Positions 10,294 through 22,239 of a stretch of DNA of 64,000 nucleotides are shown here, one piece after another. The translations under genes and the position numbers were made by a program. Source of the DNA: Prorocentrum cordatum (Eukaryota > Sar > Dinophyceae > Prorocentrales > Prorocentraceae); contig CAUYUJ010019353.1 in assembly GCA_963575745.1 (NCBI GenBank), positions 82,501 to 146,500 on the forward strand. Direction: 5' to 3'. The notes beneath the pieces are model-generated. The model had not been told where the DNA came from. It did no database searches and saw only the letters and a list, made by a program, of their open reading frames with translations. The stretch's first letter is position 1; the number at the start of each line of letters is the position of its first letter.

Positions 10294-12740
10294 ATGGAAG
10301 AAAGAAGTAGACAGCCTCGTGTTGACTCCCGTGTTGTCCGTTCCCCTGCAGACGAAGGAGGGAGAGGAGGCGGAGGAGGAGGAGGAGAAAGGGTCACTAA
10401 ATACGTCGTCGTAGAGGTACCGGTGAACAACGGCCGCGCCGCCGACGACGACGACGACTGGGGCCGCGCCGCCTACGACGAGGACGACTACGACTGTTTT
10501 TTCGATAGCGACCTGTACTCTTACGGCCCCCAGGACTACTCCAGTGTTCAGGACTATGGCGGCAGGGCTACGACAGCCGCGGGGACTGCAGTGACATTCA
10601 GAAAGTCGAACACTACGATTTCACAGCTGACGACTTCACTTTGGACCTAGGAGACTACGAAGAGAGCGTGCCCTGGGGGTCAGCTGACGTGCTCCTCGAC
10701 TGCTTCCTGGCCGCTGGGGAGCCTGCGTCTACCCTGCCCCCACGGGCGCCTCAACCCGAGCTACTACACCCACCACCAGAGCTACCAGGGCCACAAGACT
10801 ACCTTACGAGGACCAGAGGCACACCTAGGAGAGTCCCCAGAAGAGCGTCAAGACCGACCTGCCGAACTACGAGAACCACCAGCAGAGCCACGAGAGCCAC
10901 AAACTGAGCTACGAGGACCGCGAGCTGAGCTACGAAAGCCACAAGCAGGCTAAGAGGCCCACCAGTTGAGCCACGAGGGCCACCAGCTCAGATACAAGGG
11001 CCCCCAGCAGAGCTACGAGGAGCCAACAGCTCAGCTACGAGCGCCACGAGCAGAGCTTCGAAAGCCATCGGCAGAGCCACGAGGTCCACCTGGAGGGCTA
11101 CGAGGGCCACAACCTGGACTTCGAGGGCAACGAGCAGAGCTACTACAGCCACCAGCAGAGCTACCAGTGACACCAGCGGCCGTTCGAAGACCACAAGCTG
11201 AGACACGAGGACCACACTGAGCTATCAGGGCCACAAGCAGGGCTACCAGGACCACGAGATGAGCCAAGAGGACCGCAGAGTGAGCTACGAATGCCACAAG
11301 CAGGGCACGAGGACCATCAGCTGAACCACGAGGGCCACGTGCTGCGCTACGAGGGCCACCAGCTGAGCTACGAGGACCACCAGATGAGTTACCGCAGGTA
11401 CCAACTGCGCTACGATGACAACAAACAGAGCGACTACGGCCACCAGCAGAACTGCCAGGGCCACCAGCGGACTTCCTAAGCCCACGAGCTCTACGGGCCA
11501 ACTGACGTGTTCCTCGACTACCTCCTGGCCGCTGGGGAGCCTGCGTCTCCCCTGCCCCCACGGGCGCTTCAACCCGAGCTACTACACCCAACAGACGACT
11601 TTCGAGGACCACAAGCTGAGCTACGAAGCCCAAATGCTCAGCTACGAGAGCCACCGGCAGAGCTACGAGGACTGCGAGCTGAGCTACGAGGACCACGGGC
11701 GCAGCTACAAGAGCTACGAAGGCCACCTGCTCAGCTACGAGGGCCACAACCACAGCTACGCGGACGACAGGAATAATTACCAGAGCCTCCTGCTGAGCTA
11801 CTAGGCCGACGAGCTGACATGCAAGGACCAGAAACAGAACTCCGAGAGCCACCAGCTCAGCTACAAGGACCACTTGCGGAGCTACGAGGGCCAAAACCTC
11901 AGCTACGCGGGCCACCGAAGGCCTCCGCAAGTCCACCAGGGCGACGAGCTGAATTGCAAGGGCCAAGAACAGACCTCCAAGTGCCACCAGCATAGCTACG
12001 AGGACCATCTGCTGAACGACCTGGCCAAGAAGCTGAACAACGACCGCAGCGAGCAGAGTCAACGGCGGAGCTACAAGGACCAACCAAGGAGCGACGAGGG
12101 CAACCACCTGAGCTAATAGAACCACTAGCAGACACATGCGGATACCAAGACAAAGCCCGAGTACCAGAACACGCAGGACTACGACAAGGGGTTCCCCCCC
12201 GAGTCGTCGGGCTTTAAGGCCAGAAACGCCACAATGGCCGCGAAGGTACTCTGGACGCGTGGGATACCACCACAGAGCGCTGGGCATTCATAACAAGATC
12301 GATTAATATCAGCGTTACAAGCACCAACGCCGAGCCCACCGACAAGTCCCCCAAGAAGCGGCTAGCCGTCATCTACCTGGAAACGGCTCGAGCCGATCAA
12401 TATCACGATCCGATGAAGCCGGCCGCGTGTTAGAGCGCGCGTACGACCCCGCAGCCTCTGACAGCCAGCCAGGGGTGGTCACATTATTACAAGACGTGCT
12501 CCACGACGAAGGCCTGTTCGGCGTAATCTACGATCGGATGGCGCAGCAGATGCGGTGAGACCGGCCTTGCAGAAACCGCTGACCACGGCACTCCAGCATA
12601 CTTACCCTGTTCCCCTGCCGATGCGATTTGCTATACAGCGTTACGGAAAAGGGTATGACGTGCACGTACCACGTCTGCAGCGATACAAACAAACTATTCC
12701 GTGCACAATATTACCGCCAAATACATTGACGGCAAGTACA
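10294..12740 (+). pseudogene. Decayed gene for an acidic protein with a long degenerate heptapeptide repeat
   Basis: Protein-like sequence runs left to right but changes frame repeatedly. An ATG at 10294 opens a frame with an Asp/Tyr-rich stretch (DDDDDWGRAAYDEDDYD). After a shift near 10560 it continues as GYDSRGDCSDIQKVEHYDF and LGDYEESVPWGSADVLLDC. About 1.4 kb of 21-bp units follow, coding for variants of SYEGHQL / SYEDHQL. A block at 10679-10776 recurs at 11494-11591, an internal duplication. Past about 12120 protein-like pieces continue in shifting frames (TKPEYQNTQDYDKGFPPES, then SPKKRLAVIYLETARADQYH, then LLQDVLHDEGLFGVIYDRMA, then NITAKYIDGKYICYG and stop). I do not recognise the family. 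Unspliced introns are an alternative to frameshifts. Hydrophobic minus-strand frames over the repeat are shadows. Confidence 0.4.
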
Positions 12741-12749
12741 TCTGCTACG

Positions 12750-13200
12750 GCTGAATGGTCCCGCCGCTCGACCACCCCCTCTCCCACTCCCTCGGTGGGC
12801 TCAGGATGGTTTGGGTTGAATGTGGGTGCCCCCTCCCCTCCCCCCCTCCGGAACGGATACGCCCCCGCGCAGGGGCCCGGTGGCGCGCGCGCTGGCAGGG
12901 CGCAGCGCGCGCCGGCAGGGCGATAAAGCAGGGCATCGTGGGAGCCTCCTATAGCCTTCTTACAAGGGAGCCTCTCGGGGCCGACGCCCGCTCCATTGCA
13001 CAGCAGGGCTGACCAGCAGAGGGGTGCCGAGGGAGGAGCGGGGTGAGGAGCAGAAGTTCGGCGCGGCCGCCCGTCCTCGTCGTCGTCCTCCTCCCCTGGC
13101 TGCAGGTGGCCGATCTCCAGGCACAAGCGGTCGTACAGAGCCTGCCAAGGGGGTGGCGAGTGAGGCCCACGAGTGCGAGAGGTCTCCCCTGGGGCCTTGG
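12750..13200. other. GC-rich spacer
   Basis: Several overlapping frames on both strands, with no recognisable domain. I see no supported feature. Confidence 0.4.
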
Positions 13201-13203
13201 GCC

Positions 13204-13296
13204 ACTCCTCCTCCTCCACCTCCTCCTCCTCCTCCTCCTCCTCCTCCTCCTCCTCCTCCTCCTCCTCCTCCTCCTCCTCCTCCTCCTCCTCCTCCC
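13204..13296. repeat. (CTC)n microsatellite
   Basis: About 90 bp of uninterrupted CTC/CCT repeats, a homopyrimidine tract on the plus strand. Poly-Pro, poly-Leu, poly-Ser and poly-Gly/Glu frames across it are artefacts. Confidence 0.97.
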
Positions 13297-13299
13297 AAT

Positions 13300-13702
13300 A
13301 CGTAATCACCCATCCTCTCCCGACCCTCCCTTCGCCCCCATCATCCACAACCCCCCCACCCCATCCCACCAGCCACGACTGGGGGAGCGGGGGCCGATGC
13401 GCACAACCCCCCCTGAGCCTCTCCCCCCCGCCCATCGCTGGCCCTGACCAACCGACTCCCTCGCCCGGCGCCTCCAGGCCCTCGTTCTGCCTCGCGGAGA
13501 TGACGACCGGGTCGCCGAGGTCCAGCTCGCGCCGCGGCCGCTTCTCTTCCCGCCGCCGGCCGCGGGTCCCGGTCTGGTCGCCCCTGAGCGGGCCCCAGGG
13601 CAGGACCAAGGAGAGGCGACACCACCACCACCACCACCAGCGCAAGGCGCCCGGGAGGGCCCTCCTGGTGGTGTGGTCCCCCCTCTCGCTCCAGACATCC
13701 CC
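13300..13702. other. C-rich spacer, no gene seen
   Basis: Pyrimidine-rich near 13310-13440 and GC-rich after that, with a short CAC run near 13620. No supported gene on either strand. Confidence 0.45.
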
Positions 13703-13704
13703 TA

Positions 13705-13809
13705 CAGTCAACCCGTATCATAAGGAGGCGCGGTAAGGATGGGCCGAAGGGGCGAGGATGCAAGGGTACGCTTGGGAAGGTTGCCCAAGCTTAGTACGCG
13801 GGTTGACTG
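13705..13809. mobile_element. MITE-like element, CAGTCAACCCG ends, TA target duplication
   Basis: Starts CAGTCAACCCG and ends CGGGTTGACTG, 105 bp, with TA directly on both sides (13703-13704 and 13810-13811). The interior shares GGATGGGCCGAAGGGGC and GAGGATGCAAGGGTAC words with the 173-bp copy at 3256-3428, so both belong to one family. The TA duplication supports transposition by a Tc1/mariner/pogo-type enzyme encoded elsewhere. Confidence 0.85.
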
Positions 13810-13989
13810 TATCCTCAGCTCGGGGAGGCATCGTGAACCCCCTCGCTGGAGGTGGCCCACCTGATGGTGGTGCTGGTAGTGTCGCGCCTCCTTCCGCCGA
13901 GAGGGACCTCTCGCATGGGTGTCGGTCGCGGCCACGCCACAGGGGAGAAGGACTGCGGAGCACATAATGCTCAGGGGGGTACCCTGAGC

Positions 13990-14270
13990 CCGCCTCCGAC
14001 GCCGCCGCCGACGCCGACGCCGACGACGCCGACACCGACGCCGCCGCCGCCGCCGTCGACGACGACGACGACGTCGACGACGACGCCGACGTCGACGACG
14101 ACGACGCAAACGCCTACCGCCTACAAGGCCAGCCGGGTGGTCGTCATCGTCGTCGCCGTCGCCGACGAGACGGCGACGACGATAACGCCGACGACGACAC
14201 CAGCGTCACCGACACCGACACCGACGCCGAAGCCGAGGCCGCCGCCGACGCCGCCGCCGACGCCGACACT

Positions 14271-14304
<34 letters not shown>

Positions 14305-14314
14305 ACGCCGACGC

Positions 14315-14360
<46 letters not shown>

Positions 14361-14837
14361 ACCGACACCGACGCCGACACCGACGCCGACGCCACCGCCG
14401 CCGACGCCGACGACGACGACGACGACGCCGACACAGACGAAGGCGCCAGCGCCCACCGCCTACCAGGCCACACACGTCTTAACCAACACTAACAAACACT
14501 AACAAACGACGACGACGCTGACGACGACGACGCCAACGCCGACGACGCCGCCAACATCGACGCCGCCGCCGCCGACGCCACCGCCGTCGACGACGACGAC
14601 GCCGACGACGCCGACGACGACGGCGACGACAACGACGCCGACGCCAACAGCTACGCCGACGTAGCCGCAACCGCCGCCGACGACGACGACGACGACGACG
14701 ACGACAACGACGACGACAACGACACCGACCCCGACTTCGACGCCGACGACGACCATGACGCCGACGCCCGTTGCCGACACCGACGACGACGACGACGCCG
14801 CCGCCGCCACCGCTGCCGACGACACGACGGCGACGCC

Positions 14838-14887
<50 letters not shown>

Positions 14888-14960
14888 CCGCCGACGCTGG
14901 CGCCAGCGCTGACGCCGACGCCGACGCCGCCGCCGCCGATGACGACGACGACGATGCACA
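13990..14960. repeat. (GAC/GCC)n trinucleotide-hexanucleotide tract
   Basis: Nearly 1 kb of GACGCC, GACGAC and GCCGCC repeats, interrupted by a short less repetitive piece around 14115-14170 and by a CACTAACAAA stretch near 14485. It gives Thr-Pro, Asp-Ala, Val-Gly or poly-Arg frames depending on frame, none credible as a gene. Confidence 0.95.
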
Positions 14961-15560
14961 TACGTCGCCGGACTCGCGTGCAGAGCGCATCTGGAGGCAA
15001 CGCGCCGGATGCACACAATGCGGGGCACAGATCTGCGGCGCTGCGAGTCCTTCAGTCCCTCCGTTTCTCCTCGATTTCGGCCTCTACTGGGGCCCGTGAC
15101 CTCATCTCTGGAGCTTCCACTTCGGGAATTCCAACTTCCACTTTTTTGTTCATCCGTGCGTCGCGCGTTGATGGCCCTCGCTCGCGGCCCTGAAGCAGGC
15201 AGGAAACTCCAGATCACGGGGGGCAGGAGAAATAGAAAATATGAACACTCTCGACGCGCTCGCACCGCAACTGACACCATGCCCACGCCGTCCCCGCCTT
15301 AACCGCATCCAGCAATTCAAACCCCCCGGCCCCCTTGTGGGGCCACCAGGCAGTAGGGCTAAGGTTCGCAGTTTCCTGTACCAGTTGCAGCTTCCAGTTT
15401 CCACTGTTACAGTTCTGTTTCTTGCTGCTTACTGTTCCTTGTTGACTTCTTGCTGCTTACTGTTCCTTGTTGATGGACCGCGCGAGGGGGGGAGGGCCAA
15501 AACGTGCATTTTTACTACACCCAAAACGTATTGTCTGAATTGCTGGGGTGGGTAAAAATT
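14961..15560. other. Spacer with a ~27-bp tandem duplication
   Basis: Non-repetitive sequence without a supported gene. At about 15420-15475 the block TTGCTGCTTACTGTTCCTTG occurs twice, about 27 bases apart. Confidence 0.5.
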
Positions 15561-15561
15561 G

Positions 15562-16045
15562 ACAACCCTCACGCAGATCGGCGGGGTCAGGGTGCAAAAA
15601 CATAAAGGATTTACCACATATCTGAAATCCGGCGGCACCCCTCATGCAGATCGGCGAAATCAGGGTGCAAAAACACAAAGGATTTGCCAAATTTCTGAAA
15701 CTCGGTGGCACCCCTCACGCAGATCGGCGGGGTCAGGGTCCAAGAACACGGGATGTGCCACATGTTTCAAATTTGCTGACACATCTCACGCAGATTGGCG
15801 GGGTCAGGGTGCAAAAACAGAAAGGATCTGCCACATGTCTAGCACCCCTCACGCAGATCGGCAGGGTCAGGGTCCAAAAACGCAAGGGATTTGCCACATT
15901 TCTGAAATTCCGCGGCACCCCTCACGCAGATCCGTAGGGTCAGGGTCCAAAAACACAGGGGATTTGCCACATTTCTGAAATTCGGCGGCACCCCTCACGC
16001 AGATCCGTAGGGTCAGGGTCGAAAAAGCAAACAGGTCCCGACACT
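15562..16045. repeat. 73-bp tandem repeat, about seven copies
   Basis: A unit with CCCCTCACGCAGATCGGCGG, GGTCAGGGTGCAAAAACA and GGATTTGCCACATTTCTGAA recurs at about 15569, 15641, 15714, 15786, 15848, 15921 and 15994. The spacing is mostly 72-73 bases, with one shortened copy that lacks the TTCTGAAATTCGG part. Because 73 is not a multiple of three the frame rotates each copy. Confidence 0.93.
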
Positions 16046-16465
16046 GCTTCACGGCGGCGCCCAGACCTCATGATGTAGCTTTTGCATATCCCATTATCCG
16101 AGAGAGGGGGCCGGCGGCAGGGGGCGAAGCCCTTACGGATAATTCTTCCCCCCCCCCTCTCGACCGAAAGTACTCCTCCTGCTCCTAACTTCGACCGTAC
16201 CTACCGCCTCTCCCTTTGACCACAAGCTATAGGGTCCTCTGCCCTTCCTCCAACTCCTCCTCTTGCCTCCTCACCGCCCCTCCTTCGTCATCCTTTCCTC
16301 TTTCTCCTCCCCTGTCATGGCTTCTAAATGGACCCCCCAAGAGGACATGTATGTTCGTCGGCCGTCCTAGGAGGTTATTAACCCCAGGGTATCGCCACCG
16401 CCCTGCGCGGAGCGTTAACTTAGCACTGGGGAGCGCCGAAAATAAGTAATTCCCGCCCGCGACTT
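16046..16465. other. Spacer, no gene seen
   Basis: Contains C/T-rich sequence at 16145-16320 but no frame with protein character and no RNA gene that I recognise. Confidence 0.5.
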
Positions 16466-16468
16466 TGC

Positions 16469-16469
<1 letters not shown>

Positions 16470-16540
<71 letters not shown>

Positions 16541-16656
16541 CGTAGTCGTAGTCGTAATCGTAGTCGTAGTCGTAGTCGTAGTCGTAGTCGTAGTCGTAGT
16601 TGTAGTCGTAGCCGTAGACGTAGTCGTAGTCGTAGTCGTAGTCGTAGTCGTAGTAC

Positions 16657-16694
<38 letters not shown>

Positions 16695-17154
16695 ATCGTA
16701 CTAGTAGTACTTGTAGTGGTAGTAGACGTAGTAATAATAATAGCCGTAGTAGTAGTAGCAGTAGTAATTTTAGTATAGTACGAATAGTAGAAGTAGTAGT
16801 AGTCGTCGTCGTCGTCGTGTAGACATAGTAATAGTAGTAGTCGAAATAATACTAGCAGAGGGGCTGTACATGTAGATGTAGTGGTAATAGTTGTAGAAGT
16901 AGATGTAATACTAGTAATGATAGTGGTCGTCGTCGGCGTCGTCGTCGTAGTAAGAACAGTCGCAGTAGTAGTAGCTGTAGTAGTAGTAGTAGTAGTAGTA
17001 GTAACTGTAATACTAGTAGAAGTAGTAGTAGCAGCAGTATTTGTAGTAGTAGTAGTAGTCGTGGTGGTAGACGTAATAATAATAAGACTAATACTAACAA
17101 TAATAATACTAATAATAATGATAATAATACTAGTAATAGTAGTAGTAGTAGCAG

Positions 17155-17185
<31 letters not shown>

Positions 17186-17534
17186 GGTAATAGTAGTAGT
17201 AGTAGTAGTAGTAGTAGTAATAGTAGTAGTCGTAGCAGTAGTGGTAGTAGTAACAATAGAAGTAGCAGTATCAGCAGCAGTCGTAGTAGTAACAGTAGCA
17301 GTAGTAGTGGTAGTAGTAGTAGTAGTAGAAGTAGTAGTAGTAGCCGCCGATGTCGTAGTAGTAGTAGTAGTAGTAGTACTAGTAGTGGTAGCGGTTGTAG
17401 TTGTCGTGATAGTAGCAGCAGTCGTAGCAGCGGTTGTAGTAGTTGTAATGGTAGTAGTAGTAGTAGCAGTAATCGTAGTAGTGGTAGTGGTAGGCGTAGT
17501 AGTAGTAGTACTAGTAGTAGTCGTAGTGGTAGTG

Positions 17535-17595
<61 letters not shown>

Positions 17596-18332
17596 CCGTC
17601 GTCATAGTAGTGGTAGTACTCGTAGCAGTAGGAGTAGCAGTCGTAGTATAGTACAACTAGTACTAGTAGTACTAGTGGTAGTCGTAGAAATAGCAGTAGT
17701 AATAGTGATAGGAATAGCAATGGTCGTATTGAATACTGGTAGTAGTAATAATACTGGTAGTACTGGCCGTCGTCGTCGTCGTAGTGATCGTCTTACTTGC
17801 GTAGTGGACGCAGCGGTCGTAGGAATAGTCGTCTTTCGATTAGTTTCTATCATCAAACGAATAGTAATAGGAGCTGTTATAGTGATAGTACAAGTGGTAG
17901 TGATAGTAGCAATTGTAGTAGTACTACTACTACTAATACGAGTAGCAATAGTAGTAGTGATGGTGGCAGTAGTAGTAGTAGTAATAGCAATACTACTGTA
18001 CGCGCGTAGTTGCCGTAGCGGTCGTAGCTGTAGTAATCGTAGTAGCAGTAGTAGTTATTGTAAACGTAGTCGTGGAATTAGTAGTAGTAGTAGTAGTAGT
18101 AATAGTAGTAGTAGTAGTAGTAGTAGTACGTGAGTACGTAGTGGTCGTAGTAGCAGTAGTAATAATACTCTGACTAGTACTAATACTACGACTTGTACTA
18201 GTACTCTTAGTTGTAATAATCATAATAATGGTAGTCGTCGCCGTTATAGTAATAGTAAGAGTAATAGTAGTAGTAACAGCAGTAGTAGTAGTAGTAGTAC
18301 CCATCGTCGTCGTCGTACGACTAGAAGTACTG

Positions 18333-18383
<51 letters not shown>

Positions 18384-18385
18384 CT
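16470..18385. repeat. (TAG)n degenerate trinucleotide tract, 1.9 kb
   Basis: Nearly 2 kb of TAG/GTA repeats with CGTAGT, AATAGT, ACTAGT and short inverted TAC runs (for example 17156-17186). The long poly-Thr, poly-Val or poly-Ser frames are artefacts of a stop-free phase of the repeat. Confidence 0.97.
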
Positions 18386-18387
18386 TA

Positions 18388-18724
18388 CCCGTTACGAAAG
18401 TTATTCATCTTGAGCACTGACGACTAGGGCGTCCCCGAGTGGCCCCCCCTTCCCCCCGTAGACTCCTAGCACGGCAGTCTTCGGCCTGGCTTGGCGGGAG
18501 AGATTTCCGGGGTTCTCCCTGGTAACATTAATAGTATATAACCAATTCAGGATAAAATCTCTCCCCCGTAAATTCACAAGGGAGAAATCACTCCCGGTCA
18601 CTTCCAGGGAACTCTGAATCTCTCCCCGTGTGAAACCACAAGGAAGAATCACTCCCATACCACTTCTCACCACAGCGCCCACACATGTCAATTTTAGCCA
18701 AGATGAATTAACTTTCGTAACGGG
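18388..18724 (-). mobile_element. 337-bp inverted-repeat element, copy 1, with a 96-codon minus-strand frame
   Basis: The left end CCCGTTACGAAAGTTATTCA faces the right end TGAATTAACTTTCGTAACGG. The arms are about 28 bases and match imperfectly, with 1-base offsets. A minus-strand frame (18401-18691) is open across most of the element. It includes SGMGVILPCGF and RQARPKTAVLGVYGGKGGP and is largely preserved in the other copies. I do not recognise the peptide. It could be a MITE interior or a domesticated exon. Confidence 0.6.
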
Positions 18725-19215
18725 GATGAGGACCCCGACTTTTTCACACGTCGATGTCAGCCAATGTCAGGAGGAACCCAACTTCGACATCCGAACGGGG
18801 CCCAGCATCACGCTCGATAGACACGTCGCCATCATCATTGCCGCCGCTGCTTCGCTGCGACGACTAACTGCGCATCTGAGTTGTCCCGATTTCGAGCCCC
18901 GCCTTGGGCGGGGCCGACCGTCTGTCGTTTGCGTTCGCGCCTGAGGCGGATACGGATTTCGCGCTCGCGTCGGGGCAGCGTCCTTTGCGGCGTCGCCATT
19001 GGGCCTCAGCGGTACTGCGTGCACTCGGCGTGCCAACTCCTGCATGATTGCGTCTTTGCTCGCTGCGTGCTTGCGGTCTCGCATGACACCAGGTTGACGT
19101 CAGAATGGTGCTCTCGCCGTCGCGTTGACCACCGTTTTTTTATTTGTTTTTGTGATGTGTTTTTCTGGCTACTTGTCTCAACCCTTGTAGAAAGTGCATG
19201 TAAGATAGCCGCTTA

Positions 19216-19554
19216 CCCGTGACGAAAGTTATTCATCTTGAGCACTGACGACCAGGGCGTCTCCGAGTGCCCCCCCTTCCCCCCCGTAGAGTCCTAGCAC
19301 GGCAGTCTTCGGCCTTGCTTGGCGGGAGAGATTTCCGGGTTTCTCCCTGGTCGCATTAATAGTAGATAACCAATTCAGGATAGACTCTCTCCCCCGTAAA
19401 TTCACAAGGGAGAAATCACTCCCGGTCACTTCCAGGCAACACTGAATCTCTCCCCGTATGAAGCCACAAGGACAAATCACTCCCATACCACTTCTCACCG
19501 CAGCGCCCACACATGTCAATTTTAGCCAAGATCAATTACCTTTTTCGTAACGGG
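19216..19554 (-). mobile_element. Inverted-repeat element, copy 2
   Basis: Same ends with substitutions (CCCGTGACGAAAG on the left, TTTTTCGTAACGGG on the right). The 96-codon minus-strand frame (19229-19519) is intact, with about a dozen amino-acid changes from copy 1. Confidence 0.6.
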
Positions 19555-20054
19555 GATGAGGACCCCCCACTTTTTCACACTCGATGTCAATCCTGTCAGG
19601 AGGAACCCAAAGTCGACATCCGAACGGGGCCCCAGCATCGCGCTCGATAGAACGTCGCCATCATCATTTGCCGCCGCTGCTTCGCTGGCGACGACTTACT
19701 GCGCATCAGAGTTGTCCCGATTTCGAGCGCCGCCATGGGCGGGGCCGACCGCATGTTGTTTGCGTTCGCGCCTGAGGCGGATGCGGATTTCGCGCTCGCG
19801 TCGGGGCAGCGTCCTTTGCGCGTCGCCATTGGGCTTCAGCGGCCACTGCGTGCACTCGTGTACTCGCCAACTCCTGCATGATTGCGTCTTTGCTCGCTGC
19901 GTGCTTGCGGTCTCGGGGGGCCATACACCAGGTTGACGTCAAATTGTGCTTCTCGCCGTCGCGTTACCACCAGTTTTTTTATTTGTTTTTTGTGATGTGT
20001 TTTTCTGCTCGTGTCTCACCCTTTGTAGAATGTCACTTGGAATATACCGCTTAC

Positions 20055-20394
20055 CCCTTTAACTAAAGTTATTCATCTTGAGCCACTGAACGACTATGGC
20101 GTCTCCGGATGGTGGCCCCCCCTTCCCCCCGTTGACTCCTAGCACGGCAGTCTTCGGCCTGGCTTGGCAGGGAAGGTTTCCGGGGATCTCCCTGGTAACA
20201 AAAAAAAATATCCAATTCAAGATGAAATCTCTCCCCCGTAAATTCACAAGGGGGAAATCACTCCCGGTCACTTCCAGGCAACTCTGAATCTCTCCCCGTA
20301 TGAAACCACAAGGAAGAATCACTCCCATACCACTTCTCACCACAGCGCCCACACATGTCAATGTTAGCCTAAATGAATTAACTTTCGTAACGGG
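20055..20394 (-). mobile_element. Inverted-repeat element, copy 3
   Basis: The left end is diverged (TTTAACTAAAGTTATTCATC) and the right end is intact. The minus-strand frame (20059-20418) remains open through a changed stretch near 20198-20210 and differs at its C terminus. Confidence 0.6.
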
Positions 20395-20888
20395 GATGAG
20401 GACCCACGACTTTTTCACACGTCAATGTCAGCCAATGTCATGAGGAACCCAAATTCGAAATCCGAACGGGGCCCAGCATCGCGTTCGATAGACACGTCGT
20501 CATCATCGATGCCGCCGCTGCTTCGCTGCGACGACTTACTGCGCATCAGAGTTGCCCCGATTTCGAAACCCGCCCTGGGCGGGGCCGACCGTCTGTTGTT
20601 TGCGTTCGCACCTGAGGCGGATACGGATTTCGCGCTCGCGTCGGAGCAGCGCCCTTTGCGGCGTCGCCATCGGGCTTCCAGCAGTACTGCGTGCACTCGG
20701 CGTGCCAACTCCTGCATGATTGCGTCTTGGCGCAGCGTTGCCTTGCGGTCTCGCATGACACCAGTTTGACGTCAGAATGGTGCTCTCGCGTCGCGTTGAC
20801 CACCGGGGGGTTTTTTTATTTTTTTTGTGATATGTTTTCTGGCTACGTGTTCTCACCCTTGTAGAAGTGCAATGTAAGATACCGCTGA

Positions 20889-21223
20889 CCCGTTACGAAA
20901 GTTATTCATCTTGAGCACTGACGACCAGGGCGTCTCCGAGTGGCCCCCCTTCCCCCCGTAGACTCCTAGCACGGCAGTATTCGGCATGGCTTGGCGGGAA
21001 AGATTTCCGGGGTTCTCCCTGGTAGCATTAATAGTATATAGCCAATTCAGGGTAAATCTCCCCCCCGTAAATTCATAAGGGAGTAATCACTCCCGGTCGC
21101 TTCCAGGCAACTCTGAATCTCGCCCCGTATGAAACCACAAGGAAGAATCACTCCCATACCACTTCTCACCACGGCGCCCACACATGTCAATTTTAGCCAA
21201 GGTGAATTAACTTTCGTAACGGG
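20889..21223 (-). mobile_element. Inverted-repeat element, copy 4
   Basis: Both ends are recognisable. The minus-strand frame is broken here: only a 66-codon piece (21047-21247) remains open, because of an indel near 21050-21060. Confidence 0.6.
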
Positions 21224-21710
21224 GATGAGGACCCACGACTTTTTCACACGTCGATGTCAGCCAATGTCATGAGGAACCAAATTCGAAATCCGAGCGGGAC
21301 CCAGCATCGCGCTCGATAGACACGTCGCCAGCATCATTGCCGCCGCTGCTTCGCTGCGACGACTTACTGCGCATCAGAATTGTCCCGATTTCGAGCCCCG
21401 CCTTGGGCGGGGCCGACCGTCTGTTGTTTGCGTGCGCGCCTGGGGCGGATACGGATTTCGCGCTCGCGTCGGGGCGGCGTCTTTTGCGGCGTCGCCATCG
21501 GGCTTCCAGCGGTACTGTGTGCACTCGGCGTGCCAACTCCTGCATGATTGCGTATTTGCTCGTTGCGTGCTGCGGTTTCGCAGAACCGCGGCAGGTAACG
21601 ATGTCCGAGGGTCTGCGGGCACGTCTAGCGCGCTGTGGCGGCCAAGGGCGCTGCTGTGAAGGGGTAGCGCGGTCTCACCCTTGTAGAAGTGCAATGTAAG
21701 ATACCGCTTA

Positions 21711-22046
21711 CCCGTTACGAAAGTTATTCATCTTGAGCACTGACGACTAGGGCGTCTCCGAGTGGCCCCCCTTCCCCCCGTAGACTCCTAGCACGGAAGT
21801 CTTCGGCCTGGCTTGGCGGGAGAGATTTCCGGGGTTCTCCCTGATAGCATTAATAGTATATAACCAATTCAGGATAAAATCTCTCCCCCGTAAATTCACA
21901 AGGGAGAAATCACTCCGAACCACTTCCAGGCAACTCTGAATCTCTCCCCGTATGAAACCACAAGGAAGAATCACTCCCATACCACTTCTCACCACAGCGC
22001 CCACACATGTCAATTTTAGCCAAGATGAATTAACATTCGTAACGGG
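21711..22046 (-). mobile_element. Inverted-repeat element, copy 5, without the GC-rich half-unit
   Basis: The array stops exactly at the right inverted-repeat end (CATTCGTAACGGG), and unrelated sequence (the composite repeat) follows. This supports treating the ~337-bp piece as a discrete element. The minus-strand frame is open and runs in from upstream (21747-22154). Confidence 0.6.
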
Positions 22047-22239
22047 GATGTACTCACGGCGGACAGGTCCATGCGAGTCGATGCACATATGGGGAGCCCC
22101 ACGCAGTGAATAATTATTAATTGGGCGCACACATACATACTCATACGTACACATACACAGATTTACTCATACACATGTTTCCCCATACCCAGACTTACTC
22201 ATACACAGACTTACTCAGACACAGACTTACTCATACTCA

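Larger units (their letters stand above)
18386..22046. repeat. Tandem array of ~830-bp units, four full copies and a partial fifth
   Basis: Units start near 18388, 19216, 20055, 20889 and 21711, giving periods of about 822-841 bp. Each full unit has a ~337-bp left part bounded by inverted repeats, then a GC-rich part. The GC-rich part holds a hairpin GCCCCGCC-TTG-GGCGGGGC, perfect in copies 1 and 4 (about 18896 and 21395). It is followed by GACACCAGGTTGACGTCA and a T-rich stretch. In copy 4 the end of the GC part is replaced by unrelated sequence (21590-21670). Copies differ by scattered substitutions and 1-bp indels. No RNA gene was recognised in the unit. Confidence 0.93.

Noticed and set aside
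11031-12287. 418-codon hydrophobic minus-strand protein
   Set aside because: It is the reverse of the 21-bp heptapeptide repeat. The plus strand has the non-repetitive protein-like flanks, and the minus frame has only Val/Ala/Leu repeats.
16415-17656. 413-codon poly-Thr and 256-codon poly-Val frames
   Set aside because: Pure products of the TAG trinucleotide tract.
18386-21710. 5S rRNA, snRNA or SL RNA gene cluster in the ~830-bp tandem units
   Set aside because: Tandem arrangement suggested it, but I found no SL exon followed by a donor site and no 5S, U1, U2, U4, U5 or U6 signature words.
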